A DNA stretch of 7,677 bases from an uncultured Roseburia sp. (GTDB lineage: Bacteria > Bacillota > Clostridia > Lachnospirales > Lachnospiraceae). A program made the position numbers and the translations under genes. The notes under the pieces are model-generated. The model was not told the DNA's origin. It ran no database searches and saw only the letters and a list, made by a program, of their open reading frames with translations. Below, in pieces: positions 1-6,183 of the stretch. Where the stretch lies: contig CANTEO010000084.1 in NCBI GenBank assembly GCA_947652855.1, positions 1 through 7,677 on the forward strand, in the 5' to 3' direction. The number at the start of each line of letters is the position of its first letter. Within the stretch, counting starts at the first letter, position 1.

Positions 1-183
1 TTGAACCTATTCACAAAATTGCCTGTCAAGTACAGAAACTTATTTATTATGAGATATCTAAAGCAAATGAGCTATGCAGAGATTTCCAAATTATTAAATG
101 TGCCGGAAGGAACTTTAAGGCAGCGAATTGCGCGAGGCAAACGCTTCATTCAAAAGAGCTTGCCAAAACCCGAGAACGAATGA
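1..183 (+). CDS. Sigma-70 family RNA polymerase sigma factor, C-terminal part (5' end outside window)
   Basis: This is the last 60 codons of a sigma-70-family factor. What is visible is a region 4 helix-turn-helix: LPVKYRNLFIMRYLKQMSY leads into the AEISKLLNVPEGTLRQRIARGKRFIQK segment, the usual 'paru-lr-eg-sy-eIA-lgis-gTvrsrl-RGr' pattern that contacts the -35 element. TTG at position 1 is probably an internal leucine codon rather than a start, because regions 2 and 3 must lie upstream of the window. The gene ends with TGA at 181-183 in an AT-rich stretch and converges on the murF operon. Whether it is an ECF-type factor or a small sporulation or mobile-element sigma cannot be decided from this tail. 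An anti-sigma factor often follows ECF genes, but none does here. Family assignment is solid; subtype is unknown. Confidence 0.8.
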   Translation: MNLFTKLPVKYRNLFIMRYLKQMSYAEISKLLNVPEGTLRQRIARGKRFIQKSLPKPENE

Positions 184-209
184 CGATGCTCTTTCCATTG
201 CAAAACGAT

Positions 210-246
210 AGCCGCCCCTTTTCTCTTTGAAGCGAACGGGGCGGCT
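210..246 (-). terminator. Hairpin in the convergent gap after murF
   Basis: GCCGCCCC (211-218) pairs with GGGGCGGC (238-245), extended by A210-T246, around a loop of about 19 bases. Read on the minus strand, the stem is followed by TATCGTTTTG, a short T-rich stretch, so it most likely ends the ddl-murF transcript. Read on the plus strand it could also stop the sigma-factor transcript, but no T-tract follows on that side. The large loop and weak tail make it less than canonical. Confidence 0.6.
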
Positions 247-263
247 TATGGCCTGCAAGACAG

Positions 264-1643
264 TTAGAGCCGTGCAAGCAGCTCTTCCACGAGCTTTGCA
301 TATTCCATAAAATGAGATGCCTTCACCAGAAGCGTATCTCCTTTTTTTATTTCTGGCGACAGCTGCGCAAGCAGCTCCTCTTTCGTCTCAAAGTGCAACA
401 CCGCCGTCTTTCCCTCTGATGCGTCGCTTGCCGCGCGCGCCATTTCTCTACTTAATGCTCCGCTGCAATACAGCAAGTCGATCCCTTTCTGGGCCACATA
501 GGATCCAATCGCGGCATGAAGCGACGCCTCTTCTTCGCCCAGCTCGCCCATATCGCCCAATACGGCAATTTTCCTTCCAGGCGCCTTACTCAATACGTCA
601 ATGCTCGCCCGCATAGAGACGGGATTGGCATTGTAGCAGTCGTCGATCACCGTCACCCCATGCTTTTCCATAAAGTTGCTCCTGCCGGAAATTGTCTGCA
701 CCGACGCAATTCCCCGGCAAATCGCGTCAATGCCCTCTCCAAGGGCGGCCCCTACGCAGGCCGCCGCCAGGGCGTTATATACATTATGCTCCCCCGGGAT
801 GGGTATGACGGCCTCCCGCTGCTCTCCGCGCAGGCTAAATTTCATGCGCACGCCTTCCATCCCAAGAGGCTCCGTTTCTAAGGCGCAGGCGTCATCCCCC
901 TTCTGTTTCCCATAAAACATCGGCTTTTTGCCGTTTACCTTAGAGATTGCGGCCAGCTTATCGTCATCCCCATTTAAGATCACGGTCCCACCCTCACGCA
1001 TATGCGCAAACACTTCTGTTTTTGCCTTTAAGACGCCATCCCTGTCCTTTAAGTTTTCCAGATGGCAGGGGCCGATGTTCGTCATCACGCAAAGATCTGG
1101 ATACGCGATATCCGCAAGGCGGTGCATCTCCCCAAAATCAGAGATACCCATTTCCAGCACGGCCACCTCATGCTCCTTTGTCATGTCAAAAATGGTGAGC
1201 GGAAGGCCAATTTCATTGTTAAAGTTTCCCGCCGTCTTATGAACCTTATATTTCTCCTTCAATACGGAGGCGATCATTTCCTTTGTGCTGGTCTTCCCTA
1301 CGCTCCCAATCACGCCCACCACCTGAACGTCAAGGGATCTTCGATAAAATCCCGCAATTTTCCCAAGCGCTTCGACTGTGGACTCTACCAGGATATATGG
1401 CCCAGGCGTATCCTCCGGGAGCTTTTGCTCCGATAAGACGGCAAGCGCCCCGGCGCGAAACACCGCCGGGATAAAGTCATGCCCGTCTGCACGCTCGCCC
1501 CGGATTGGGACAAACAGGCTCCCTTCCTTAACCTTCCGGCTGTCTATGAAAACTCCGGTGATTTCTGCCTTCATGAAATCCCGGCCTCCAACATACGTCC
1601 CCCCACAGCAGCCCGCTATCTTTTCTAACGTCATATGTTCCAT
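264..1643 (-). CDS. murF: UDP-N-acetylmuramoyl-tripeptide--D-alanyl-D-alanine ligase MurF
   Basis: Cytoplasmic Mur ligase that uses ATP to join D-Ala-D-Ala to UDP-MurNAc-tripeptide, giving the pentapeptide precursor of peptidoglycan. The 459 residues are normal length and show all three Mur domains: an N-terminal UDP-binding domain (about 1-100, with DSR at 34-36 and SLFVPIRGERADGHDF), the ATPase domain opening with the P-loop GSVGKTST (113-120, Lys117), and the C-terminal domain. Other landmarks are NFNNEIGLP (140-148), EMGISDFGEM (164-173), NIGPCHLENL (189-198), the probable carbamylated Lys208 in AKTE, HNVYNALAA (286-294) and DDCYNANPVSM (334-344). The motif usually written KGSRxM appears as KASHFM (441-446), a substitution near the C-terminus that does not by itself suggest loss of function. 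The start is supported by GAGGG 7 bases upstream, overlapping the end of ddl, which lies only 3 bases away; the two are surely co-transcribed. Confidence 0.96.
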   Translation of the reverse strand: MEHMTLEKIAGCCGGTYVGGRDFMKAEITGVFIDSRKVKEGSLFVPIRGERADGHDFIPAVFRAGALAVLSEQKLPEDTPGPYILVESTVEALGKIAGFYRRSLDVQVVGVIGSVGKTSTKEMIASVLKEKYKVHKTAGNFNNEIGLPLTIFDMTKEHEVAVLEMGISDFGEMHRLADIAYPDLCVMTNIGPCHLENLKDRDGVLKAKTEVFAHMREGGTVILNGDDDKLAAISKVNGKKPMFYGKQKGDDACALETEPLGMEGVRMKFSLRGEQREAVIPIPGEHNVYNALAAACVGAALGEGIDAICRGIASVQTISGRSNFMEKHGVTVIDDCYNANPVSMRASIDVLSKAPGRKIAVLGDMGELGEEEASLHAAIGSYVAQKGIDLLYCSGALSREMARAASDASEGKTAVLHFETKEELLAQLSPEIKKGDTLLVKASHFMEYAKLVEELLARL

Positions 1644-1646
1644 GGC

Positions 1647-2702
1647 TTATCCCTCATATTTCTGCATTGATATCTGTATCAGCTTCTCACAAAGCGCCTC
1701 AAAATTCATCCCGGCCGCCTGCGCCTCCTGCGGAAGGAGGCTGGTCGCCGTCATTCCGGGCAGCGTGTTCGCCTCCAGGCAGTACAGCTCCCCCGCCTCA
1801 TTCAGCATAAAATCCATCCTGGAATATGCGGTAAGCCCAAGCGCCCGCGCCGCCTCCACGGCGTAGCCCTGCATCTGCGCTGCCGTTTCCGCAGGCAAAT
1901 CCGCCGGGCAGACCTCCAACGTATTTCCGGCCTTATATTTATTCTGATAATCATAAAACCCTTCGTTTGGAATCATCTCAATCACCGGAAGGGCCGCGCC
2001 GTCTACCACTCCTACGGAAAATTCCCTGCCTTCTATGTAATCTTCCACAATCACTTCGTCTTCCCACCGAAACGCCTCGTCAAGCGCCCTGTCAAAGTCC
2101 CCTTCCGTGCGCACAATGGATACGCCGATGCTGGAGCCGCCGCGGCAAGGCTTTACCACGCACGGAAACGAAAGGCCGACGCCCTCCGGGCCCTTGGAGC
2201 GCCCTGATTTTGCCATCAATGCCCCATTTGGCGTCGGGATTCCATGTTCCCTAAAAAACAGCTTGCTTTTCTCTTTATCCATTGCGAGCGCGCTGCCTAA
2301 ATAGCCGCTCCCGGTATAGCGCACGCCAAACAAGTCAAACGCCGCCTGGAGCTTTCCGTTCTCCCCGTCCTCCCCATGGAGCGCCAAAAACACAATGTCG
2401 GCCATCTGGCAGAGCGAAAGCACGTTAGGCCCAAAAAAAAGATCGGACGGCCCTTTCCGCAACGCCTTGATTTCCTCCAGGCTTGGGGCGGACTCTGAAA
2501 TCTGAGGGATGCTCACGCTTGCCTCTACGCTTTGCGCGAATAAGCCAGTGACATCCTCCTCCTGCTCCTTGTAGCCCAAATACACGTCCAGCAATATGAC
2601 CCTGTGCCCGTTTTTCCGCAGGGCATTCGCCACCATGTCCCCCGTCTTAAACGAGACGTCCCGCTCTGCGCTCAATCCTCCGGCTAAAACCACGATATCC
2701 AT
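1647..2702 (-). CDS. ddl: D-alanine--D-alanine ligase
   Basis: ATP-grasp enzyme that condenses two D-alanines into the dipeptide used by MurF, encoded directly downstream. I place the start at 2702 (MDIVVLAGGLSAERDVS), giving 351 residues; the open frame runs further upstream to 2903 but that part overlaps the flavoprotein gene and has no function. GGGAG at 2709-2713, 6 bases before this ATG, supports the choice. Visible signatures are Glu13 in SAERDVS, ALHGEDGENG (107-116), KPCRGGSSIGVS (184-195), the omega-loop FYDYQNKYKAG (249-259), SRMDFML (294-300, Asp297) and LEANTLPGMT (309-318, Glu310 and Asn312). The omega loop carries Tyr, not the His of VanA-type D-Ala-D-Lac ligases, so a normal vancomycin-susceptible D-Ala-D-Ala product is inferred. 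An insert at about 50-90 makes it longer than E. coli DdlB. Confidence 0.95.
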   Translation of the reverse strand: MDIVVLAGGLSAERDVSFKTGDMVANALRKNGHRVILLDVYLGYKEQEEDVTGLFAQSVEASVSIPQISESAPSLEEIKALRKGPSDLFFGPNVLSLCQMADIVFLALHGEDGENGKLQAAFDLFGVRYTGSGYLGSALAMDKEKSKLFFREHGIPTPNGALMAKSGRSKGPEGVGLSFPCVVKPCRGGSSIGVSIVRTEGDFDRALDEAFRWEDEVIVEDYIEGREFSVGVVDGAALPVIEMIPNEGFYDYQNKYKAGNTLEVCPADLPAETAAQMQGYAVEAARALGLTAYSRMDFMLNEAGELYCLEANTLPGMTATSLLPQEAQAAGMNFEALCEKLIQISMQKYEG

Positions 2703-2708
2703 TCTGAT

Positions 2709-2713
2709 CTCCC
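2709..2713 (-). promoter_or_regulatory. Ribosome binding site that fixes the ddl start
   Basis: GGGAG on the minus strand lies 6 bases before the ATG at 2702, within the 20-base gap after the flavoprotein stop codon. It favours this start over the upstream in-frame ATGs inside the flavoprotein gene. Confidence 0.75.
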
Positions 2714-2722
2714 ATCTATTTT

Positions 2723-3349
2723 TTATCGTATATAATTTGTCTTTTCCCCATATTCGTTCTCGGGAATGGAGATCCCTTTCTGCTCCCCGGCTTTTATGCA
2801 TTTTAAGAGCCATGCCATGTTTCTTCCAAGGTTGCGCATGACCTGAAGCCCCTCTTTGTCCTGCAATGTCTCCTCCGGCCGGTTCCCATGCACCATATTC
2901 CAATAAGAGGAGGATATGACCGGCATCTCGGCAATTGTGAAATACTTATTTAAGACATCCACCGAAGCCGTCGTGCCTGCCCTTCTGGCAGAAGCGACTG
3001 CCGCGCCCGGCTTATGGGCAAACGCGCTCTTTCCCGCGTAAAACATCCGGTCCAGCGCGCTTAAGATCCTCCCGGACGGATGCGCGTAATACACCGGGGT
3101 CCCAAACACGAAGCCGTCCGCCTCTCTTGCCTTTGCAATCAGCTCATTTATAGGGTCATCGTCAAAAACACAGCCTGGATGCTTGGCATTGCATTGCCCG
3201 CAGCCGATGCAGTCGCGAATCGGCCCTAAGCCAAGCCAGGCGATTTCTGTCTCAATCCCCTCCTGATTTAAAACGCGCTCCACCTCATGCAGCGCCGTAT
3301 AGGTGCAGCCATTGCTTTTCGCGCTGCCGTTCACCAACAATACTTTCAT
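2723..3349 (-). CDS. Iron-sulfur flavoprotein / flavodoxin-fold NAD(P)H-dependent FMN reductase
   Basis: A 208-residue flavodoxin-fold protein of the NADPH-dependent FMN reductase superfamily. The FMN phosphate-binding loop is VNGSAKSNGCTYTAL (6-20) after the first beta strand, and GTPVYYAHPSG (83-93) is the second flavin loop. The cysteine motif C47-x2-C50-x2-C53-x6-C60 (CIGCGQC ... GC) resembles the compact 4Fe-4S motif of archaeal and clostridial iron-sulfur flavoproteins, so electron transfer between a cluster and FMN in the cytoplasm is the likely chemistry; partner and substrate are unknown. Start 3349 is preferred over the ATG at 3364 because GGGAGG (3357-3362) sits 7 bases before it and overlaps the alternative. 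It is first in the operon, 20 bases before ddl, although no link to wall synthesis is obvious. Confidence 0.88.
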   Translation of the reverse strand: MKVLLVNGSAKSNGCTYTALHEVERVLNQEGIETEIAWLGLGPIRDCIGCGQCNAKHPGCVFDDDPINELIAKAREADGFVFGTPVYYAHPSGRILSALDRMFYAGKSAFAHKPGAAVASARRAGTTASVDVLNKYFTIAEMPVISSSYWNMVHGNRPEETLQDKEGLQVMRNLGRNMAWLLKCIKAGEQKGISIPENEYGEKTNYIR

Positions 3350-3356
3350 AAAATGT

Positions 3357-3362
3357 CCTCCC
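3357..3362 (-). promoter_or_regulatory. Ribosome binding site that fixes the flavoprotein start
   Basis: GGGAGG on the minus strand is 7 bases before the ATG at 3349. The earlier in-frame ATG at 3364 overlaps this site and has no ribosome binding site of its own. Confidence 0.75.
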
Positions 3363-3381
3363 ATGCGAATTGTCTGTTTCT

Positions 3382-3410
3382 ATTATATTTCTAAAATATT
3401 TGCAAATCAA
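3382..3410 (-). promoter_or_regulatory. Sigma-A-type promoter of the flavoprotein-ddl-murF operon
   Basis: On the minus strand, TTGATT (3410-3405) and a perfect TATAAT (3387-3382) are separated by exactly 17 bases in an AT-rich setting. The predicted transcript start near 3375 leaves a leader of about 25 bases, with no room for a riboswitch or attenuator. Confidence 0.75.
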
Positions 3411-3439
3411 TATTAGATATTCTCTTTTTCAGGAAAAAA

Positions 3440-3448
3440 TGCTAAAAT
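3440..3448 (+). promoter_or_regulatory. Extended -10 promoter of ridA
   Basis: TGCTAAAAT at 3440-3448 is an extended -10 (TGn plus TAAAAT). At 17-base spacing the -35 region reads TTCTCT (3420-3425), a poor match, as is common for extended -10 promoters. The predicted start at about 3455 gives a leader of about 20 bases. The promoter is back to back with the flavoprotein promoter. Confidence 0.6.
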
Positions 3449-3474
3449 GGGTGAAAGAAAGCGAGGGATTTAGA

Positions 3475-3849
3475 ATGATGAAGACAATTCACACAACAGA
3501 CGCGCCCGGCGCAATCGGCCCTTATTCCCAGGGATATGAGGCAAACGGCTTTGTATTCACTTCCGGGCAAATTGCAATTATCCCGGAAACCGGAGAAATC
3601 GCCGAAGGAATTGAGGAACAAGCCGCAAGGTGCTGCAAAAATGTCGGCGCCATCTTAAAGGCTGCGGGCTGCGGATTTGAAAATGTCATTAAGACGACTT
3701 GTTTTTTGGCTGATATGGACGACTTTGCCGCATTTAATGAAATTTATGCAGCATACTTTGTGTCTAAGCCGGCCAGAAGCTGCGTCGCAGTCAAACAGCT
3801 TCCAAAGGGCGTGCTTTGCGAAGTGGAGGCGATCGCCGTCAAAAGCTGA
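3475..3849 (+). CDS. ridA: RidA family 2-iminobutanoate/2-iminopropanoate deaminase
   Basis: Small cytoplasmic enzyme of the RidA (YjgF/YER057c/UK114) family, which hydrolyses reactive enamine/imine intermediates released by PLP enzymes such as threonine dehydratase. The 124-residue length is typical. Residues matching the E. coli active site are visible in almost the same positions: Tyr17 in GAIGPYSQG, Ser30 in FTSGQIA, Asn88 in AAFNEIY, Arg101 in KPARSCV and Glu118 in CEVEAIAVK. The Arg is the residue associated with true deaminase activity. The frame is open upstream to 3370, but the start at 3475 (or the adjacent ATG at 3478) is chosen because GAGGG lies 7 bases before it and the family-type sequence begins there. 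It is monocistronic and divergent from the flavoprotein operon. Confidence 0.93.
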   Translation: MMKTIHTTDAPGAIGPYSQGYEANGFVFTSGQIAIIPETGEIAEGIEEQAARCCKNVGAILKAAGCGFENVIKTTCFLADMDDFAAFNEIYAAYFVSKPARSCVAVKQLPKGVLCEVEAIAVKS

Positions 3850-3876
3850 CCTTTGCCATGCAGGCTGACAGAAAAA

Positions 3877-3904
3877 GGGAGGGGAACCTGTCTTTTCCCC
3901 TCCC
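3877..3904 (-). terminator. Strong intrinsic terminator of the FlxA-like gene
   Basis: GGGAGGGGAA (3877-3886) and TTCCCCTCCC (3895-3904) form a perfect 10-bp stem with an 8-base loop. On the minus strand it is followed by TTTTTC, a canonical T-tract, 42 bases beyond the FlxA-like stop codon. It also lies 27 bases after the ridA stop and may block plus-strand transcription, although no T-tract follows on that side. Confidence 0.88.
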
Positions 3905-3946
3905 GATTGAAACAGCATGGCTTTCTTCTCCCGCCTTACTCTGCCA

Positions 3947-4678
3947 TCAGAGCAGAACGTCTACCGGATGATATCCCTCCGGCAATTTGCTTTCGTCTTT
4001 TTTCTCTGCCTTCTTCTCTTCCTGCCCTTCCTCTTTTTTAAGCGAGTCTTTGACACGCTCCTGTCCGGCTTCTGTTTCTTTGGAGTCTTCCTGCCCTGCT
4101 TCTTTTATTTCCTGATTCGCTTCGCTAAGCGACTTCAACTGCCCTGCTTCTGCGGCGGACGCCTGCCGATTCACTTCGGCAAGCTCTTCTTTCTTTTTCT
4201 CTACGCCTTGCCCGCGGGCCTCATCCTGCGCAATCTCTGACTCCAATACCCCGGCCCGCCCTTTTAGGCCAGTCGCCACGGCCCCCTGCGCTTTTGCCTG
4301 TTTTATGGACGAATCCGCGGAAATCATAGATTTCATGCCAGCTTGCGATAATCCCGCGCCTTCCCGCGCCCCGCCTTGGCCCTGCCTTTTATCCGCTGCG
4401 CCCTCCTTGGCAGCCTGCTTTTCCTGCTGGCTGGCCCTCCTTAACTCCATCTGATGCTGACGGAGCTGATTGTTCAGATCCGCAATCTTCTGCTGCAGCT
4501 CCTGACGCTTCTTCATTTTTTCTTCCAAGCTAAGCTCCTCATTGGAAGAAAGCTCCTGCATCTGCTTCTGCGCCGAAGCGATCTGCTTTTGGATGCTCTT
4601 GCTATATGCGTCCGTCGCCTGGCCCAATCCATAGCCGCCTGCCTGCGGGCCGCCCCCGCCAATTCCTTCCACTTTCAT
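3947..4678 (-). CDS. FlxA-like coiled-coil protein, function unknown
   Basis: A 243-residue hydrophilic protein with no Cys, Trp or Phe. A Gly-rich N-terminus (GIGGGGPQAGGYGLG, 5-19) is followed by a Gln/Glu/Lys heptad region (about 27-90) of the type KSIQKQIASAQKQMQEL, then SLEEKMKKRQELQQKIADLNNQL in pieces, resembling the FlxA-like family. A second helical segment (about 115-195) includes SADSSIKQAKAQGAV, LESEIAQDEARG and KKKEELAEV; the acidic/basic repeat stretch 190-230 (EAGQE twice, EEGQE) precedes a compact tail GYHPVDVLL. There is no signal peptide or membrane segment, so it is probably cytosolic or exported by a non-Sec route. AGGAGG 8 bases before the ATG gives a firm start. It is a single-gene unit. 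E. coli flxA is a flagellar-regulon gene, but no motility gene is present here and I see no sigma-28 promoter. TTGACG at 4731-4736 could be its -35, with only a weak -10. Confidence 0.7.
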   Translation of the reverse strand: MKVEGIGGGGPQAGGYGLGQATDAYSKSIQKQIASAQKQMQELSSNEELSLEEKMKKRQELQQKIADLNNQLRQHQMELRRASQQEKQAAKEGAADKRQGQGGAREGAGLSQAGMKSMISADSSIKQAKAQGAVATGLKGRAGVLESEIAQDEARGQGVEKKKEELAEVNRQASAAEAGQLKSLSEANQEIKEAGQEDSKETEAGQERVKDSLKKEEGQEEKKAEKKDESKLPEGYHPVDVLL

Positions 4679-4747
4679 ATTCCATTCCTCCTATTGCGTT
4701 CTGATCCATTTCTTGCTTCATATCCTATTTCGTCAAAAAAAAGAATG

Positions 4748-4781
4748 AAAAAAGCGGTATGTTGTGAACTGGCCCTTTTTT
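4748..4781 (-). terminator. Terminator-like hairpin after the response regulator/kinase operon
   Basis: AAAAAAG (4748-4754) and CTTTTTT (4775-4781) pair, and the stem can extend by two G-C pairs after a one-base bulge, leaving a loop of about 15 bases. On the minus strand the hairpin is followed by CATTC and a run of eight T, fitting termination of the kinase transcript 27 bases after its stop codon. The mostly A-T stem makes it weaker than the terminator at 3877. Confidence 0.5.
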
Positions 4782-4807
4782 GATGTAAATCACAGCCAAA
4801 CGTCCCC

Positions 4808-6178
4808 TTACTCACGTTCTATCATAAGCAGGACGCATAAGGCAAACTCGTTCCCATCCTGCGTGACGTCAACGTCGCCATAATATTTTTGCGCCACTTT
4901 CCGTATATTCGTAAGGCCAAAGCCATGCCCTCCCCCGGCCTTCGTCGTCATGGGCAGGCCGCTTTCCTCATCTACTGCGCGAACTCCCTTTACGCTGTTC
5001 TTCACCTCAATCAAATATGCGTTTTTCTTATAATGAGAAGCGACGGAGATATACGGCTTTTCACATTCCCCTGCCGCCTCCATGGCGTTGCTTAACGCAT
5101 TATTTAAAATCACGCTGACGTCAAATGCATTGACGCCGGCTCCCACAGGATAATGAAACGCGTTCAAAAAGGCGACCCCATTCTGCTGCGCCTCTCTCTG
5201 CTTTTCCCTCAAAATCACGTCCGTTATCGGATTGCCGCTTTTCATGTCCGCAATTGCCCCGTTGACTTGGCTCTTTAGGGCCTCAACATACCGCTCCGAC
5301 TCAGAATCCCGTTTTGAAAGCCCTTCCAGCGTCATGACATGGCTTCCAATGTCATGCTTTATGCCGCGGATTTCCGCGTACAATTGCTCCACGGCATTCA
5401 TATGCCGCTCCATCCCCTCTATTTGGAGGGCAAGCAGAGCGTCCTCTTTCTCACGCCTCTGCCCGTTTTTAATGCTTTGGTAAATTACGATTACAGCCAT
5501 AAGCGCCGCAAACGACAGAAGGTGATACAAAAGAAGCATCCAATCGTACTCTTCATGCAGAGACGCAAAGCTCTGCCCCGTGTCCTGTTCATAGAGATTG
5601 AAAAAACAAAGAAAGACGAGCCGCCCGGCGACAGCCAGCAAAGCGGGAGCCAGCACAAGCAACAGCTCTTTCTTTGTCATATTTTCCCTTTTAAAGACAT
5701 ATGCCCGATGCACAAGCCGGATCAGCATATACAGCAGGAACGCCTCCAAAGCCATGCTTCCAATCTGCACCCCCACATAAAGCCAGAACTGCAGCCATAG
5801 GCGCCCCGCAGCCCCGGCCGGATAGATCAGAAGGTGAAACAGCGCCGTCCATGGTATCGTCGTGCATCCGCTGGAAATCCATTCCAAAAGGTAAAACAAC
5901 ACAGACAAAAATATCTTCTGCTCAGTATTCCCCGGGTGCAGAAGCCTCATCACAAGAAAAGCAGCCGTCACGCCAATCGCATAGGCGACGGGGCCTGCCA
6001 TCAGAAACCAAGGGCAGAGCTTCAAAAACAGCATCACCGCGGCATACGTCGCGCCAACCCGCGCTGCATGACGGCATCCAGGCAAAAACGGCTTTGCCAG
6101 AACATACAAAAGCCAGCCCTTTAAGATCAGGTCAGCCGCGCTAAAAGCGTACATGGCGGTTTCCCAATACGTCTCCAT
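4808..6178 (-). CDS. GHKL-domain sensor histidine kinase, AgrC/ComD-like
   Basis: Membrane sensor kinase of the HPK10 type that pairs with LytTR regulators and often senses peptides. Residues 10-235 contain about six or seven hydrophobic segments (roughly 16-31, 43-60, 62-79, 88-120, 128-155, 172-195, 212-234). A coiled linker (240-270) leads to the phosphoacceptor box RGIKHDIGSH (271-280, His275). The ATPase domain follows: N-box VILNNALSNAMEAA (356-369), EVKNS (391-395) and glycine box GGGHGFGLTNI (415-425). I choose the ATG at 6178 (456 residues), with GGGAG 8 bases upstream overlapping the regulator's stop, over the ATG at 6193, which lies inside the regulator gene and lacks a good ribosome binding site. 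All key catalytic boxes are present. The ligand is unknown; the absence of agrB/agrD nearby leaves open whether it senses a peptide made elsewhere. Confidence 0.9.
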   Translation of the reverse strand: METYWETAMYAFSAADLILKGWLLYVLAKPFLPGCRHAARVGATYAAVMLFLKLCPWFLMAGPVAYAIGVTAAFLVMRLLHPGNTEQKIFLSVLFYLLEWISSGCTTIPWTALFHLLIYPAGAAGRLWLQFWLYVGVQIGSMALEAFLLYMLIRLVHRAYVFKRENMTKKELLLVLAPALLAVAGRLVFLCFFNLYEQDTGQSFASLHEEYDWMLLLYHLLSFAALMAVIVIYQSIKNGQRREKEDALLALQIEGMERHMNAVEQLYAEIRGIKHDIGSHVMTLEGLSKRDSESERYVEALKSQVNGAIADMKSGNPITDVILREKQREAQQNGVAFLNAFHYPVGAGVNAFDVSVILNNALSNAMEAAGECEKPYISVASHYKKNAYLIEVKNSVKGVRAVDEESGLPMTTKAGGGHGFGLTNIRKVAQKYYGDVDVTQDGNEFALCVLLMIERE

Positions 6179-6183
6179 TTGCG

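Noticed and set aside
2703..2903. N-terminal extension of the ddl open frame
   Set aside because: It overlaps the flavoprotein coding sequence in another frame, has no Ddl similarity, and a proper ribosome binding site precedes the ATG at 2702.
3370..3474. N-terminal extension of the ridA open frame
   Set aside because: It covers the promoter region, is AT-rich, and RidA proteins begin where the ATG at 3475 with its GAGGG site would start them.
3917..4240. Plus-strand hydrophobic open frame opposite the FlxA-like gene
   Set aside because: The Leu/Phe-rich translation is the expected antisense of a Glu/Lys/Gln-rich coding strand; no ribosome binding site or family resemblance.
4708..4736. 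Candidate promoter for the FlxA-like gene (TTGACG at 4731-4736)
   Set aside because: The hexamer at 17-base spacing is AGAAAT, only three matches to the -10 consensus, so I do not list it as a feature.
5701..6144. Plus-strand open frame opposite the kinase membrane domain
   Set aside because: Low-complexity Ser/Pro/Gln-rich translation without ribosome binding site; a shadow of a well-supported gene.
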